From: Alteromonas lipotrueae
GTDB taxonomy: Bacteria > Pseudomonadota > Gammaproteobacteria > Enterobacterales > Alteromonadaceae
Length of the DNA: 64,000 bases
Direction: 5' to 3'
Assembly: GCF_019249215.1 (NCBI RefSeq)
Contig: NZ_JAESDI010000005.1
Span: 1-64,000, forward strand
In this document: piece after piece, positions 14,902 through 24,074 of the stretch
Position numbering within the stretch: the first letter of the stretch is position 1
Layout of the letters: each line of letters starts with the position of its first letter
Translations under genes and position numbers: made by a program
The notes under the pieces: model-generated
Database searches by the model: none
What the model was told of the DNA's origin: nothing
The model's input: the letters and a program-made list of their open reading frames with translations, nothing else

Positions 14902-16269
14902 CTAAATTGCCGCAGAATAGCGTGAAATATGGTGACCTTTGTTTAGGTAAGCGTCGAATCTTGCACATATTGCTCTTATATAAATGCGAGACTTATCTGG
15001 CACACTAATATATCGATCGCGAAGTTCAATAATACCGTCGTCTACTAACGATTTAAGGCTCGTTAATTCAATACAGAAATAGCCATTGAATTTAATATTG
15101 TACTTGTCTTCAATATCTTTCTTATCTAAATACAAATTACACATTAAAGACATAATCACGTCTCGACGAATGCGATCGTCTAGGGTTAACGCAATGCCGT
15201 TGGCGGTTAGCGGTATGTCGTTGTCCAACCGGTTGTAATAGTCTTTAAGTTGTTTGGGGTTCTGGCCATATGCATTGCCTATTGTACTAATGGCAGATAC
15301 GCCCAAACCAAGTAAGTCACTGTTTTTATGCGTGGTGTAGCCTTGAAAGTTTCGGTGCAATACGTGGTTATGCTTAGCCATGGCTAGTGTGTCGCTGGGC
15401 TTCGCGAAGTGATCTAAACCAATCATTTCAAAGCCTGTTTTAGAAAAACTTTCTACTGCCATTTGGTGCATTGCCGCTTTTTCATCAGGGGTGGCTAGGG
15501 TATCTAGCGGTATTTTGCGTTGGGCTGCGAATCTGTCTGGTAAGTGGGCATAGCTAAAAAGTGACACTCGGTCGGGTGACATGGCTTTTACCGCCACTAC
15601 CGTGGTGCGAAACTTCTCCATAGTTTGTTTGGGCAAACCGTAAATTAAGTCCAAATTGACCGAGGTATAGCCTATGTTTTTTGCATCAAACACTAATTTG
15701 GCAATGTGTGCGGTACTTTGAACCCGATTGATAGACTGCTGAACATCTACATTAATATCTTGTACACCAAAGCTAACACGGGTGTAACCTAATTCATTTA
15801 AATCTTTTAAGTATTCACAAGTCACATTTCTAGGATCTAACTCAATTGAAAATTCAGCTTCGCTGGAAATAAGAAAGTGTTTCTTAATCAGATACATTAA
15901 ATAGGTATGTTGTATCGTTGAAAGAAAACTTGGGGAGCCTCCACCTAAATGAAGGGCTACCACTTTCTTATCTTTATAAAGCGATTTTTTCGCTACCATC
16001 TCTTTTTCAATGTAGCTAAGGTAATGGTCGGCTTTTTCGTTGTGGCGAGTTACTATTTTATTGCAGCCACAGTAATAGCAAAGCTGTTCGCAGAAAGGGA
16101 TGTGAATATATAAGCTTATGGTATCGGCGCCGCAGTTTTCAGACGCGCTCTCTAATAACCCGTCGTTCACCGACTCGAATTTAAGCGCAGTAGGGTAAGA
16201 AGTGTAACGTGGCGCCTGTTGTGCATATTTTGTAATTGTACTTGTGGCGCGATCAATTGGCGAATTCAT
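14902..16269 (-). CDS. hemN: oxygen-independent coproporphyrinogen III dehydrogenase
   Basis: This 455-residue radical-SAM enzyme performs the anaerobic decarboxylation of coproporphyrinogen III in haem synthesis. YIHIPFCEQLCYYCGCN holds the CxxxCxxC cluster ligands. LHLGGGSPSF, ELDPRNVT, RVSFGVQD and the N-terminal PRYTSYPTA are typical of true HemN rather than HemW. The length fits E. coli HemN (457 aa). An FNR-type box lies upstream with spacing consistent with class II activation (16386-16399), so low-oxygen induction is likely. Confidence 0.95.
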   Translation of the reverse strand: MNSPIDRATSTITKYAQQAPRYTSYPTALKFESVNDGLLESASENCGADTISLYIHIPFCEQLCYYCGCNKIVTRHNEKADHYLSYIEKEMVAKKSLYKDKKVVALHLGGGSPSFLSTIQHTYLMYLIKKHFLISSEAEFSIELDPRNVTCEYLKDLNELGYTRVSFGVQDINVDVQQSINRVQSTAHIAKLVFDAKNIGYTSVNLDLIYGLPKQTMEKFRTTVVAVKAMSPDRVSLFSYAHLPDRFAAQRKIPLDTLATPDEKAAMHQMAVESFSKTGFEMIGLDHFAKPSDTLAMAKHNHVLHRNFQGYTTHKNSDLLGLGVSAISTIGNAYGQNPKQLKDYYNRLDNDIPLTANGIALTLDDRIRRDVIMSLMCNLYLDKKDIEDKYNIKFNGYFCIELTSLKSLVDDGIIELRDRYISVPDKSRIYIRAICARFDAYLNKGHHISRYSAAI

Positions 16270-16357
16270 AGGTATTTTCTGCTTAGTTTGCTAGTAAAGT
16301 AGCGAAAGACACTTATACAGGTGACCTTTCTTTCGTGGTAAACCCATTTCATCATTG

Positions 16358-16399
16358 ATAATAATGCAAACTAGTAAGGTGTTTATTGATCTCGTTCAA
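16358..16399 (-). promoter_or_regulatory. FNR/ANR-type box and -10 element for hemN
   Basis: TTGATCTCGTTCAA (16386-16399) matches the FNR consensus TTGAT-N4-ATCAA at nine of ten positions. On the minus strand a TATTAT (16358-16363) lies 32 bp downstream, centre to centre. That is the geometry of an activator centred at -41.5. Transcription would start near 16351, about 80 bp ahead of hemN. Confidence 0.65.
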
Positions 16400-17321
16400 G
16401 GTTTTGCTCTTAAACATACTCATTATAGTCAGTTTTCCAATTTTGCTAGTACAAGGCCTGCTGGTAAGGAAAAAAACGCTCAAATTACCGGAACCTACCG
16501 GTAAAAGAGTGGGTTGCTGCCAGTGCGCTAGCAATGCCTCCAACAAGGTGCATCTTAAAGGCGATGCGCATAGCGGCGTTCCGGTAAGCTGTCAGCAAAT
16601 AAAGGCTCCCTTGGCGTTGCTTATTGCGGGAGATTCCGCTGCCGCTGGCGTGGGAGTATCTACTCAAGAACAAGCACTGTCTGGCTGGTTAATTAACAGT
16701 TTGTCGGAAAACTTTTGCGTTAATTGGGAATTAAAGGCCAAGACAGGGGTTAACAGTACGGGTTTGTTATCCATGTTGCAGCGGGCTAAACCCAACCTTG
16801 ATCCTACGTATGATGCTAATTCAACGTCCCTCTCAACAATCACTTCTACCCATAGTTTCGACACGCCTCTTCAATGCAGCTCGTTCGACGTGGCGGTTAT
16901 TTCAATAGGGGTAAATGATGTAACGGGTTTTACGTCCTTGCGCCGGTGGCGTAGTAATGTCACGCAAATAATTGAAATACTAAAAGCGCGATACCAGTGC
17001 AGGTCAGTTGTATTTACCGCACTGCCTCCTATGCACGAATTTCCCGCGCTACCCCAACCGTTACGTTGGGTGTTAGGGCAAAGAGCGAAGTACCTCAATA
17101 CCGCCTTGCTTAAGCTGGTGAACAAATATCATGGGGTTAACGTACTCACACTAACCTTAAACCCAATAGGTAATGATCAATCAGACAACACGCTCAAATA
17201 CATGGCTGAAGATGGCTTTCATCCGCAAGTTGCAGGCTATCAATTGTGGTCTAACGCTGTTGTGAAGTTAGTGAACGAAGAACTTGATGAATTGGTCGGT
17301 AAAAATAGCAATGTTGGTTGA
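16386..17321 (+). CDS. SGNH/GDSL-type hydrolase
   Basis: A 311-residue protein with an N-terminal hydrophobic anchor or signal (about residues 6-25). The SGNH blocks follow in order: AGDSAAAGVG (catalytic Ser), an Asn-containing KAKTGVNSTG, SIGVNDVTG, and a final DGFHP with Asp and His. Such enzymes are esterases or lipases, often periplasmic. The proposed start is TTG at 16386, with AAGG seven bases upstream. It coincides with the FNR box of the divergent hemN, so the true start could be slightly downstream. Confidence 0.8.
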   Translation: MISFKVLLLNILIIVSFPILLVQGLLVRKKTLKLPEPTGKRVGCCQCASNASNKVHLKGDAHSGVPVSCQQIKAPLALLIAGDSAAAGVGVSTQEQALSGWLINSLSENFCVNWELKAKTGVNSTGLLSMLQRAKPNLDPTYDANSTSLSTITSTHSFDTPLQCSSFDVAVISIGVNDVTGFTSLRRWRSNVTQIIEILKARYQCRSVVFTALPPMHEFPALPQPLRWVLGQRAKYLNTALLKLVNKYHGVNVLTLTLNPIGNDQSDNTLKYMAEDGFHPQVAGYQLWSNAVVKLVNEELDELVGKNSNVG

Positions 17322-17408
17322 AGCTGAAAGGTTCACCCCTACAATACATTATTCATTTAGTAGGTGTTTAAAACCAACAATATTTAACGGCTTCGCGCTG
17401 GAGGTGCA

Positions 17409-18047
17409 ATGAAAAGAGTAACGATAGATATGGTGTCAGACGTAGTTTGCCCTTGGTGCATTATTGGTTACGAACGTCTACAAAAAGCCATCGCGCAATT
17501 AGACGATATTGAAGTAACTATTCAATTTCACCCGTTTGAACTTAACCCGGACATGCCGCAAGAAGGACAGGACGTTCGTGAACATATAATGGAAAAATAC
17601 GGGCTTACTCCAGCACAAAGTGATCAAAACCGAAAACAACTTATTGATGCAGGTGCATCGGTTGGTTTTAAGTTTGATTACTTCGACGGCATGCGTATGG
17701 CGAATACCTTCAATGCACACCAAGTACTGCACTATGCAGGGGAAAACGGTAAGCAAGAAGCGCTAAAATTACGCTTATTTGCCGCCTATTTCAGTGAAAG
17801 AAAAAACGTGAATGATATAGAGGTGTTAGTAAGCGAAGCGGTGTCTGTGGGGCTAAACGAGCAAGAGGTAAGTGAACTTCTGGCCAATCAAACCTATGCA
17901 GATGTCGTTCGAGAGCACGAGAACTTATGGTTGCAACGTGGTATTCAAAGCGTACCTACTTTTGTGATTGGTAATAGCGGTGTTGCGGGTGCACAAGACC
18001 CAGAGACGTTAGCGCAATTTATTGTTCAGGCATCTACTGAGCAATGA
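17409..18047 (+). CDS. DsbA-family oxidoreductase, FrnE-like
   Basis: A 212-residue cytoplasmic thioredoxin-fold protein without a signal peptide. DMVSDVVCPWCIIG carries the CPWC active site near residues 14-17. FHPFELNPDMP and GIQSVPTFVIG (cis-Pro loop) match the FrnE/2-hydroxychromene isomerase-like branch. These proteins act as thiol oxidoreductases or isomerases, some in oxidative stress. GGAGG ahead of ATG at 17409 fixes the start. It overlaps the XdhC-like gene by four bases, so the two form a unit. Confidence 0.88.
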   Translation: MKRVTIDMVSDVVCPWCIIGYERLQKAIAQLDDIEVTIQFHPFELNPDMPQEGQDVREHIMEKYGLTPAQSDQNRKQLIDAGASVGFKFDYFDGMRMANTFNAHQVLHYAGENGKQEALKLRLFAAYFSERKNVNDIEVLVSEAVSVGLNEQEVSELLANQTYADVVREHENLWLQRGIQSVPTFVIGNSGVAGAQDPETLAQFIVQASTEQ

Positions 18048-19084
18048 GTAATCAGCTAATACACCTTTTAGCCCAGTGGCATCCGCTAAAGGATGCCCAC
18101 CAGTGGGTGCTGGGGCTTATATATAAGACGGAAGGCTCTTGTTACAGGAAAGCGGGGGCTGTCATGTTGTTCAGCAATGCTGGGCATCAACTAGGTGTGT
18201 TAAGTGGTGGCTGCCTTGAATCAGACATTAACAAACAAGCCCAGCGGGTAATGCAAGATGGTAAGCATCGTACAGCAGTTTACGATGATAACGATGAAGA
18301 AGACATTGCCTTTAAACTAGGTGTAGGCTGCGGCGGGGTTGTACATTTAGCGCTGTTACCTGTAACTAGTGATAATCACTATTTACAGTTACATACTGTG
18401 TATTCATATTTGGTGAGCGGGCAACCTTGTTTATGGAAGCAAGAAGTTAATGGCGAACTTTCCTCCTCTGTTAGCGTTTGCGACAACCAGCAAGCGAGTA
18501 ACAGCGAACAGGCTGACAACACCACTCGTGTGAAGCCTGAAGCTAAAAAAACGGCCGCTTTACTTGATACCCAAAACGGTAAGTGCTTTCTAACAGTACC
18601 TTGTGAACCGCCTCCACACCTACTTATCGTTGGCGGTGGATACGATGCCACTTTTGTGGTGAAGATGGCAGTGCAGCAAGGGTGGTCGGTGAGCGTATGG
18701 GATCCTAGGCCAGCACAGGCAAGGGTAGAGCACTTCGGTGATGCTAACTTTATTGTCGAGTCGACAGAAGTCGAAGCACTGAATTTGCATGTCGCAGAAC
18801 ACAATATCGATGCAGCGGTGTTGATGTCTCATCACCGACAAATAGACAGTAATGCCTTAGCAATGTTATCTCGGTACCCGCTGAAGTACGTGGCCATGTT
18901 AGGGCCTATTCACCGTAAAGAAGAAATGTTCGCGTTAGCTGGGGTTAAAGAAAGTGATTTTAAAGGCTTCTTCGCCAGCCCAGCTGGGTTTAATATCGGT
19001 GGCGACTTGCCAGAAAGCATCGCGTTGTCGATTATTGCTCAGTGCCATGCAGTACTGGCAAACAAATTTCCGACATTAAAGTAG
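18044..19084 (+). CDS. XdhC/CoxI-family molybdenum cofactor insertion chaperone
   Basis: A 346-residue protein of the XdhC family. The N-terminal XdhC/CoxI domain contains TEGSCYRKAGAVMLF, GVLSGGCLESDI and KLGVGCGGVV. A polar linker at about residues 150-185 leads to a C-terminal Rossmann domain with LLIVGGGYDATFV and VWDPRPAQ, then FAGFFASPAGFNIGG-type ending. XdhC binds sulfurated molybdenum cofactor and loads xanthine dehydrogenase-type enzymes. No such enzyme gene adjoins it, but the moa/mod operon lies about 3 kb upstream on the same strand. Confidence 0.88.
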   Translation: MSNQLIHLLAQWHPLKDAHQWVLGLIYKTEGSCYRKAGAVMLFSNAGHQLGVLSGGCLESDINKQAQRVMQDGKHRTAVYDDNDEEDIAFKLGVGCGGVVHLALLPVTSDNHYLQLHTVYSYLVSGQPCLWKQEVNGELSSSVSVCDNQQASNSEQADNTTRVKPEAKKTAALLDTQNGKCFLTVPCEPPPHLLIVGGGYDATFVVKMAVQQGWSVSVWDPRPAQARVEHFGDANFIVESTEVEALNLHVAEHNIDAAVLMSHHRQIDSNALAMLSRYPLKYVAMLGPIHRKEEMFALAGVKESDFKGFFASPAGFNIGGDLPESIALSIIAQCHAVLANKFPTLK

Positions 19085-19169
19085 TTATGTGCAACACGCA
19101 GTTTATATACACACTCCTTAAAAGTCTTATACATGGCTTCAGTAAAAGCCCCGTGCAAGCCCCATAAAG

Positions 19170-19205
19170 CCTCCATAACTGCCTCCATAACTTCGTCCAT
19201 AACTG
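19170..19205. repeat. short 12-bp tandem repeat (three units)
   Basis: Three copies of CCTCCATAACTG with two or three substitutions, in the gap between the XdhC-like gene and the TonB receptor. This is the second 12-bp tandem array in the window. Confidence 0.75.
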
Positions 19206-19222
19206 CCACGAAGTAGATAAAT

Positions 19223-19257
19223 AGCCCCAAAGTAGATGAATAAGTGGGGCTTTTTAT
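19223..19257. terminator. rho-independent terminator
   Basis: AGCCCC and GGGGCT arms separated by a 17-base loop and followed by TTTTTATTT, downstream of the XdhC-like gene. The opposite side lacks a long A-run, so it mainly serves the plus strand. Confidence 0.75.
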
Positions 19258-19295
19258 TTAAGGTTACATCGCTTTTGTTTTAACAAACGCAATAG

Positions 19296-21833
19296 TTAAA
19301 AACGCTTTCTTACCGATATACCATAGGAGCGAGGTGCGCCTGGGTAGGCCATCAGTTTTCCTTCTTGCACTGGCACATCAAAACCACTTCTAGCGATATA
19401 TTCTTCATCCAAAAGGTTTCGAGCCCATACAATAATTTCGGTGTCCCATTCCTCAAGCTGAAGTGAAAGTCGTGCATTAATAATCTCGTATGAACCAGAC
19501 TGTTTATAGGGGTCGTTGGAATCATCCAAATATACTTCCCCTGTATACTGATAATCTGCGCTTATTGTGGCGTCGTAACTCGCTACTAAAAAATGATGGT
19601 TTAGCATAATTGAAAGGCTATTTTGAGGCTCAAAACCCACTCTGTCACCGTCTCGTGCACAATACGGGTCGGCAGGTGACGCACGGCCCGGATCGTCAAT
19701 ACCCGTATGCCATGAATAGGCCACCCAACATGTACCTTGTTTGAAGGTATCAAAATTGGCTAACGTGCGTGATGCAATAAGCTGAAGTTCCGTGTTTGCA
19801 CTCATTAACCAAGTGGTTTCAAGCTCCAGTCCCTTCACATGAATGTCGCCTGCGTTTTGCAGGTTAAAACCGGTACCTGTGAAAGTGGTGGCTTGAAAAT
19901 CTTCAATGGTTGAATAATGCGCCGCAACATTTACCCGCACACCATAATCTGGCCAATCCTGTTTCAAGCCTATTTCTGCACTACGCGCTTTTTCGGCCTC
20001 AAAAGTGGCATCTAAAGAAGGTAAAATACGATCAGTATTAGTGCCGCCTGCTTTATAACCAGAGGCTAAGCTGGCATAAATTAGTTGGTTTTTATTGGCC
20101 TGATAAGCAAGCTTTATCGTGCCCGTTAACTGGCTATCATCTATTGCTTCGTTTAAATCAGGTCGTGGCAGTACCGCTGATGAACCCAAGAAAAAATACC
20201 CCCATCCCGCCTGTTGAAAAGGCGCTAGGGCATTTAGCGAGGTTGGACTAATTGCAGTACCAGTATTGAGCGCTACGCCAATATCATTTAACGCTGTTAC
20301 CGCAGCACCTATATTGGGCCTGCTTTCGGGAGCGCCGCTCAAGCCATCAATACCTGGGCCTTGTTCGGTGTACCGGCCAGCTATCGACTTCTTTTCATCG
20401 GTAAAACGCATGCCAGTCGTCAAGGTGATTGTGTCAGACAGCAACCAGTCAGCTTGGGCAAAAAATGCAACACTGTCTTGTTCTTGATTTGCCGTGTGCA
20501 TAAATACGGTATTGCTTGGTGCTGCCACCCCAGAAGGGGCTATTAACCCGCCAGTGGCCGCACTAAGTCCATCAATCGCACTTGCCAAGGGAAGTAATTC
20601 AGCACCTGCAATGCTAAAAAAGCTATCGAATGCAAACTGTGTCGTGGTGTTAAAGGTTAAATCTAAATTTTGGCTAAAGTAATAGGCACCCAAAAGGCCA
20701 CGAATTTTATCGCTTTTATAATGCAATCTAAACTCTTGAGAGAAAGACTGTTGTTTTGCATCGTTAGTGGCGGTTAATAAATCCGCATCTGAAAAATCGG
20801 TATCTACAATATCGATGCTATCAAAGGCGCGATAAGCCGTAATACCTACCAAAGACCATTGCTCACTAAGCACTACATCAATTTGCGCCGAAACACCTTT
20901 ATCTTCCATTTTTGAAATAGGGGGTTGAGATAACGATGTGGTGAAATCGTAGAAATCGTCAGTACTGTAAATGGTGGCGTTAAACGGGGGCTGAGATAAC
21001 AACGCATCTGTGCCAAATTTGCCAGGGATGTCATTTGCCTGAAAATTGTTTTGCCAAGTAAGTGCACCGCAACAACGCTCATTTAATTCACCGTAATCGG
21101 CAATGATGCGAACGCTGACATTTTCTGTAGGCGTATAAAGCCACTGAGCCTTTATGGCTGAGCGGTTTTTGTTATTTAAACTCTGCCCAGAAGTGGCATC
21201 GGTAATATAGCCATCACCATCGGTTTTAAACCCTGAAATACGCATGGCTAATATATCGTCAATCAACGAGAACGACGCGCCTGCACTTAATCTTAATAAT
21301 GAATCATTACCCGCCAATACTTCTACAAAACCATCGGTATCGGTATGACTTGGCGCCACAGAGGTAAGGGTCATTGCGCCTGCTGCAGTATTTTTACCAA
21401 ATAGGGTACCTTGTGGGCCACGTAGTACTTCGATAGCAGCAATATCAACTAAGTCGTTGATAAGGGCATTTTGCCGTGAACGATAAACCCCGTCCACATA
21501 TAAGCCCACAGAAGATTCGAAGCCGAAATTTTGTGATGATGTGCCAATACCGCGGATGGAAAACCCTGAATTAGTCACGCTTTGATTTTGAAACGCACCA
21601 AATGCAGGCACATAGTTTTGCAAATCAAAGACGTCTTTCACCACGGTTTCAATTAAATCGTCGCCGGAAAGGGCGGTCACGGCAACAGGTACTGCTTGTA
21701 AATTTTGTGCCGTTTTTTGTGCCTGAACGGTGATATGCTCTAAGGCGCTATCTTGGCAGTAAGCAAGTGAAGATGTGCAACTCGCAGCTATACCTAGTGC
21801 GACGAATGTGTGCTTGGGCAGCAATTTTTTCAT
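19296..21833 (-). CDS. TonB-dependent outer-membrane receptor
   Basis: About 845 residues. A signal peptide (MKKLLPKHTFVALGIAASCTSSLAYC) is followed by a TonB box-like EHITVQAQ and the plug domain (PVAVTALSGDDL, FSIRGIGTSSQNFGFESSVGLYVDGVYR, IEVLRGPQGTLFGKNTAAGA). The rest is a 22-strand type barrel ending in aromatic RKRF. These receptors import siderophores, vitamins or glycans across the outer membrane. The plug resembles the group often called IroN/FecA-like in alphaproteobacteria and Alteromonadales. The substrate is unreadable because no transport or enzyme genes adjoin. An in-frame ATG six codons upstream (21851) is an alternative start. Confidence 0.93.
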   Translation of the reverse strand: MKKLLPKHTFVALGIAASCTSSLAYCQDSALEHITVQAQKTAQNLQAVPVAVTALSGDDLIETVVKDVFDLQNYVPAFGAFQNQSVTNSGFSIRGIGTSSQNFGFESSVGLYVDGVYRSRQNALINDLVDIAAIEVLRGPQGTLFGKNTAAGAMTLTSVAPSHTDTDGFVEVLAGNDSLLRLSAGASFSLIDDILAMRISGFKTDGDGYITDATSGQSLNNKNRSAIKAQWLYTPTENVSVRIIADYGELNERCCGALTWQNNFQANDIPGKFGTDALLSQPPFNATIYSTDDFYDFTTSLSQPPISKMEDKGVSAQIDVVLSEQWSLVGITAYRAFDSIDIVDTDFSDADLLTATNDAKQQSFSQEFRLHYKSDKIRGLLGAYYFSQNLDLTFNTTTQFAFDSFFSIAGAELLPLASAIDGLSAATGGLIAPSGVAAPSNTVFMHTANQEQDSVAFFAQADWLLSDTITLTTGMRFTDEKKSIAGRYTEQGPGIDGLSGAPESRPNIGAAVTALNDIGVALNTGTAISPTSLNALAPFQQAGWGYFFLGSSAVLPRPDLNEAIDDSQLTGTIKLAYQANKNQLIYASLASGYKAGGTNTDRILPSLDATFEAEKARSAEIGLKQDWPDYGVRVNVAAHYSTIEDFQATTFTGTGFNLQNAGDIHVKGLELETTWLMSANTELQLIASRTLANFDTFKQGTCWVAYSWHTGIDDPGRASPADPYCARDGDRVGFEPQNSLSIMLNHHFLVASYDATISADYQYTGEVYLDDSNDPYKQSGSYEIINARLSLQLEEWDTEIIVWARNLLDEEYIARSGFDVPVQEGKLMAYPGAPRSYGISVRKRF

Positions 21834-22147
21834 TTTTATTTTACCTAACATCTAACCCATTTCAAACGAATAGCGTCGTTTGACTACAGCTAGAACCTTA
21901 GCAGTAATCTTTCACTTTGCATCAATGTGCAAAAAACAACGTAACAACTTAGTGTTGCAGTAATTTTAAGTCGCTACAACGATAGTAGAAATATTCTGAA
22001 AACCAACTGCCTCAACGCTATTGGGCGTGTTTAGTCGCCTTTGTTCCCCATAGCCTAACATGATGTATTCCCATTCAAAATATCAATTAAACTTATGGTG
22101 CTACTTTTCTTACCATGGTTAACATATTGATAACATCAGAGAGTAGT
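21834..22147. other. divergent intergenic region
   Basis: About 310 bp between the minus-strand receptor and the plus-strand phosphatase. There is a weak ACAAC-GTTG dyad around 21941-21957 but no clear promoter or known operator. Nothing else stands out. Confidence 0.4.
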
Positions 22148-22822
22148 ATGACTGACATCTACCTAGTACGCCACGGACAAGCATCTTTTGGCGCAGCAAA
22201 CTACGACAAGCTTAGTGATCTAGGTGCACAGCAGTCCCAGTGGCTTGGGCACTACTTCAAGCAGCGCGATATTACTTTCGATAGTGTGTTTATGGGTGAC
22301 ATGGTGCGCCACAGAGAAACCGCCGAAGGTATTGCAAAAGGGATAGGTTCTCTACCCCAAGCGAACATCAACAGTGAATTGAACGAATTTAACTTTCAAG
22401 CAGTGGCAACAGCGTTTTTAACCCGATACCCAGATCAAAAAGTGCCAGAAGGTGCGTCTCGGGCAGAATATTATCGGTTGCTTAAAAAAGCCATGTTGGC
22501 ATGGGCAGCCAATGATCTCGACCATAACTTATTGGATGAGAGTTGGGCAGGCTTCGAAGATAGGGTGGCCACTATGCTAAGCGCGCTCCAAAGCACACAG
22601 GCAAAGCGAGTGTTGGTGGTAAGTTCAGGGGGGGCCATTGCCATGATGTTAAAGCACATACTCGGTTACGACGCCCCCACGGTTATTAACATGAACTTGC
22701 AGATTAGAAATGCGAGTTTTTCTCAGTGCTTCGCGAATACTCGTGGTGTGCATTTGAACAATTTCAACAGCGTACCACATTTAGATGTTGTGGATAGATT
22801 GCACGCTGTGACATACAGCTAA
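22148..22822 (+). CDS. histidine phosphatase family protein
   Basis: A 224-residue protein of the phosphoglycerate mutase/SixA-like branch. [13 protein letters not shown] holds the catalytic [13 protein letters not shown] and a Glu-containing ELNEFNFQ follow, and [12 protein letters not shown] carries the second conserved block, although the usual His-Gly is replaced by Ser-Gly-Gly. ATG at 22148 is preferred over the upstream frame. It lies 28 bases ahead of the acyl-CoA dehydrogenase gene and probably belongs to the same operon, where it might act on a phosphorylated intermediate. Confidence 0.82.
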   Translation: MTDIYLVRHGQASFGAANYDKLSDLGAQQSQWLGHYFKQRDITFDSVFMGDMVRHRETAEGIAKGIGSLPQANINSELNEFNFQAVATAFLTRYPDQKVPEGASRAEYYRLLKKAMLAWAANDLDHNLLDESWAGFEDRVATMLSALQSTQAKRVLVVSSGGAIAMMLKHILGYDAPTVINMNLQIRNASFSQCFANTRGVHLNNFNSVPHLDVVDRLHAVTYS

Positions 22823-22850
22823 ACAGCGCCATCAGCGGATAAGGACAGTT

Positions 22851-24065
22851 ATGAACTTTGAATACAATGAAAGAACACAAACGCTTTTAACGAAATTAAG
22901 AGCCTTCATGCAAGAAGAAGTGTATCCAATTGAGAAGGAGTATGTTCACGCGGTAGAAAATGGTGAAAACCGTTGGCAAACTCCCGTTATGATGCAAACT
23001 CTCAAACAACGCGCAAAAGACGCCGGCCTTTGGAATCTCTTCCTTCCAGAGGAATATAAGCCTTACGGCGCTGGGTTATCAAATGCTGAATACGCCCCTT
23101 TGTGTGAAGAGATGGGGCGTGTGTTGTTTAGCTCAGAGATTTTCAATTGTAGCGCGCCTGATACGGGCAACATGGAAGTGTTGGCGAAGTACGGAAATGA
23201 AGAACAGAAAAAACAATGGCTAGAGCCACTGCTTAATGGCGAAATTCGTTCTGCCTTTGCCATGACCGAGCCAGCAGTTGCGTCAAGTGATGCGACTAAC
23301 ATTGAAACGTCAATTACCCGAGATGGCGATGAATACGTAATCAATGGGCGCAAATGGTACACCAGTGGTGCCATGAACGAAAATTGCAAAATCATGGTGG
23401 TAATGGGTAAAACCGACTTTGAAGCTGCTCGTCACCAGCAACAGTCGCAAATTTTAGTGCCAATGGATACGAAGGGGGTCACCATTGTGCGCCCCATGGC
23501 TGCGATGGGCTATTTTGATGAGCCTGTAGGGCATGCGGAAGTATTGTTCGATAACGTACGGGTTCCGGTAAGCAATTTGCTACTCGGTGAAGGTCGCGGG
23601 TTTGAAATTGCACAAGGTCGCTTAGGCCCAGGCCGTATTCATCACTGCATGCGCTTAATTGGCTGCGCACAGCGCGCCTTAGATTTAGCCTGTGAGCGAG
23701 TAGATCAGCGTGAAGCATTTGGTAAGCCACTTAGCAAACAGCAGTCGGTGCGCGAAAGTATTGCACAAATGCATTGTGATATTGAGCAAGCGCGCTTACT
23801 AACACTTAAGGCTGCCGACAAAATGGATAGATACGGCAATAAAGTCTCTCGAGATATTATTGCCGCCATTAAAATTGTTGCACCCAAAATGGCGTGTAGG
23901 GTTATTGACGAAGCTATCCAAATGCATGGCGCTGCAGGTACAAGTCAAGATTACGCATTGTCTGCCATGTACGCGTATGCTAGGACCATTCGTTTAGCCG
24001 ATGGCCCTGACCAAGTGCACATGATGCAATTGGGTCGCAATCTGATTGCCGAAAAGAACGCTTAA
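22851..24065 (+). CDS. acyl-CoA dehydrogenase, ACAD10/11-like
   Basis: A 404-residue FAD-dependent enzyme. [17 protein letters not shown] and [20 protein letters not shown] are the FAD/substrate loops. [22 protein letters not shown] and the C-terminal [25 protein letters not shown] complete the fold. The RxxHCMR segment is characteristic of the ACAD10/11-LvaC branch. Established work shows that members of this branch act with an APH-type kinase to remove a 4-phosphate from 4-hydroxyacyl-CoAs. That kinase gene is directly downstream. Confidence 0.9.
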   Translation: MNFEYNERTQTLLTKLRAFMQEEVYPIEKEYVHAVENGENRWQTPVMMQTLKQRAKDAGLWNLFLPEEYKPYGAGLSNAEYAPLCEEMGRVLFSSEIFNCSAPDTGNMEVLAKYGNEEQKKQWLEPLLNGEIRSAFAMTEPAVASSDATNIETSITRDGDEYVINGRKWYTSGAMNENCKIMVVMGKTDFEAARHQQQSQILVPMDTKGVTIVRPMAAMGYFDEPVGHAEVLFDNVRVPVSNLLLGEGRGFEIAQGRLGPGRIHHCMRLIGCAQRALDLACERVDQREAFGKPLSKQQSVRESIAQMHCDIEQARLLTLKAADKMDRYGNKVSRDIIAAIKIVAPKMACRVIDEAIQMHGAAGTSQDYALSAMYAYARTIRLADGPDQVHMMQLGRNLIAEKNA

Positions 24066-24074
24066 GGAGTATCT

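Noticed and set aside
19039..19230. Minus frame encoding VMEA-type repeats behind the XdhC-like gene
   Set aside because: It is antisense to the XdhC-like gene end, overlaps the tandem repeat and the terminator, and has no ribosome site.
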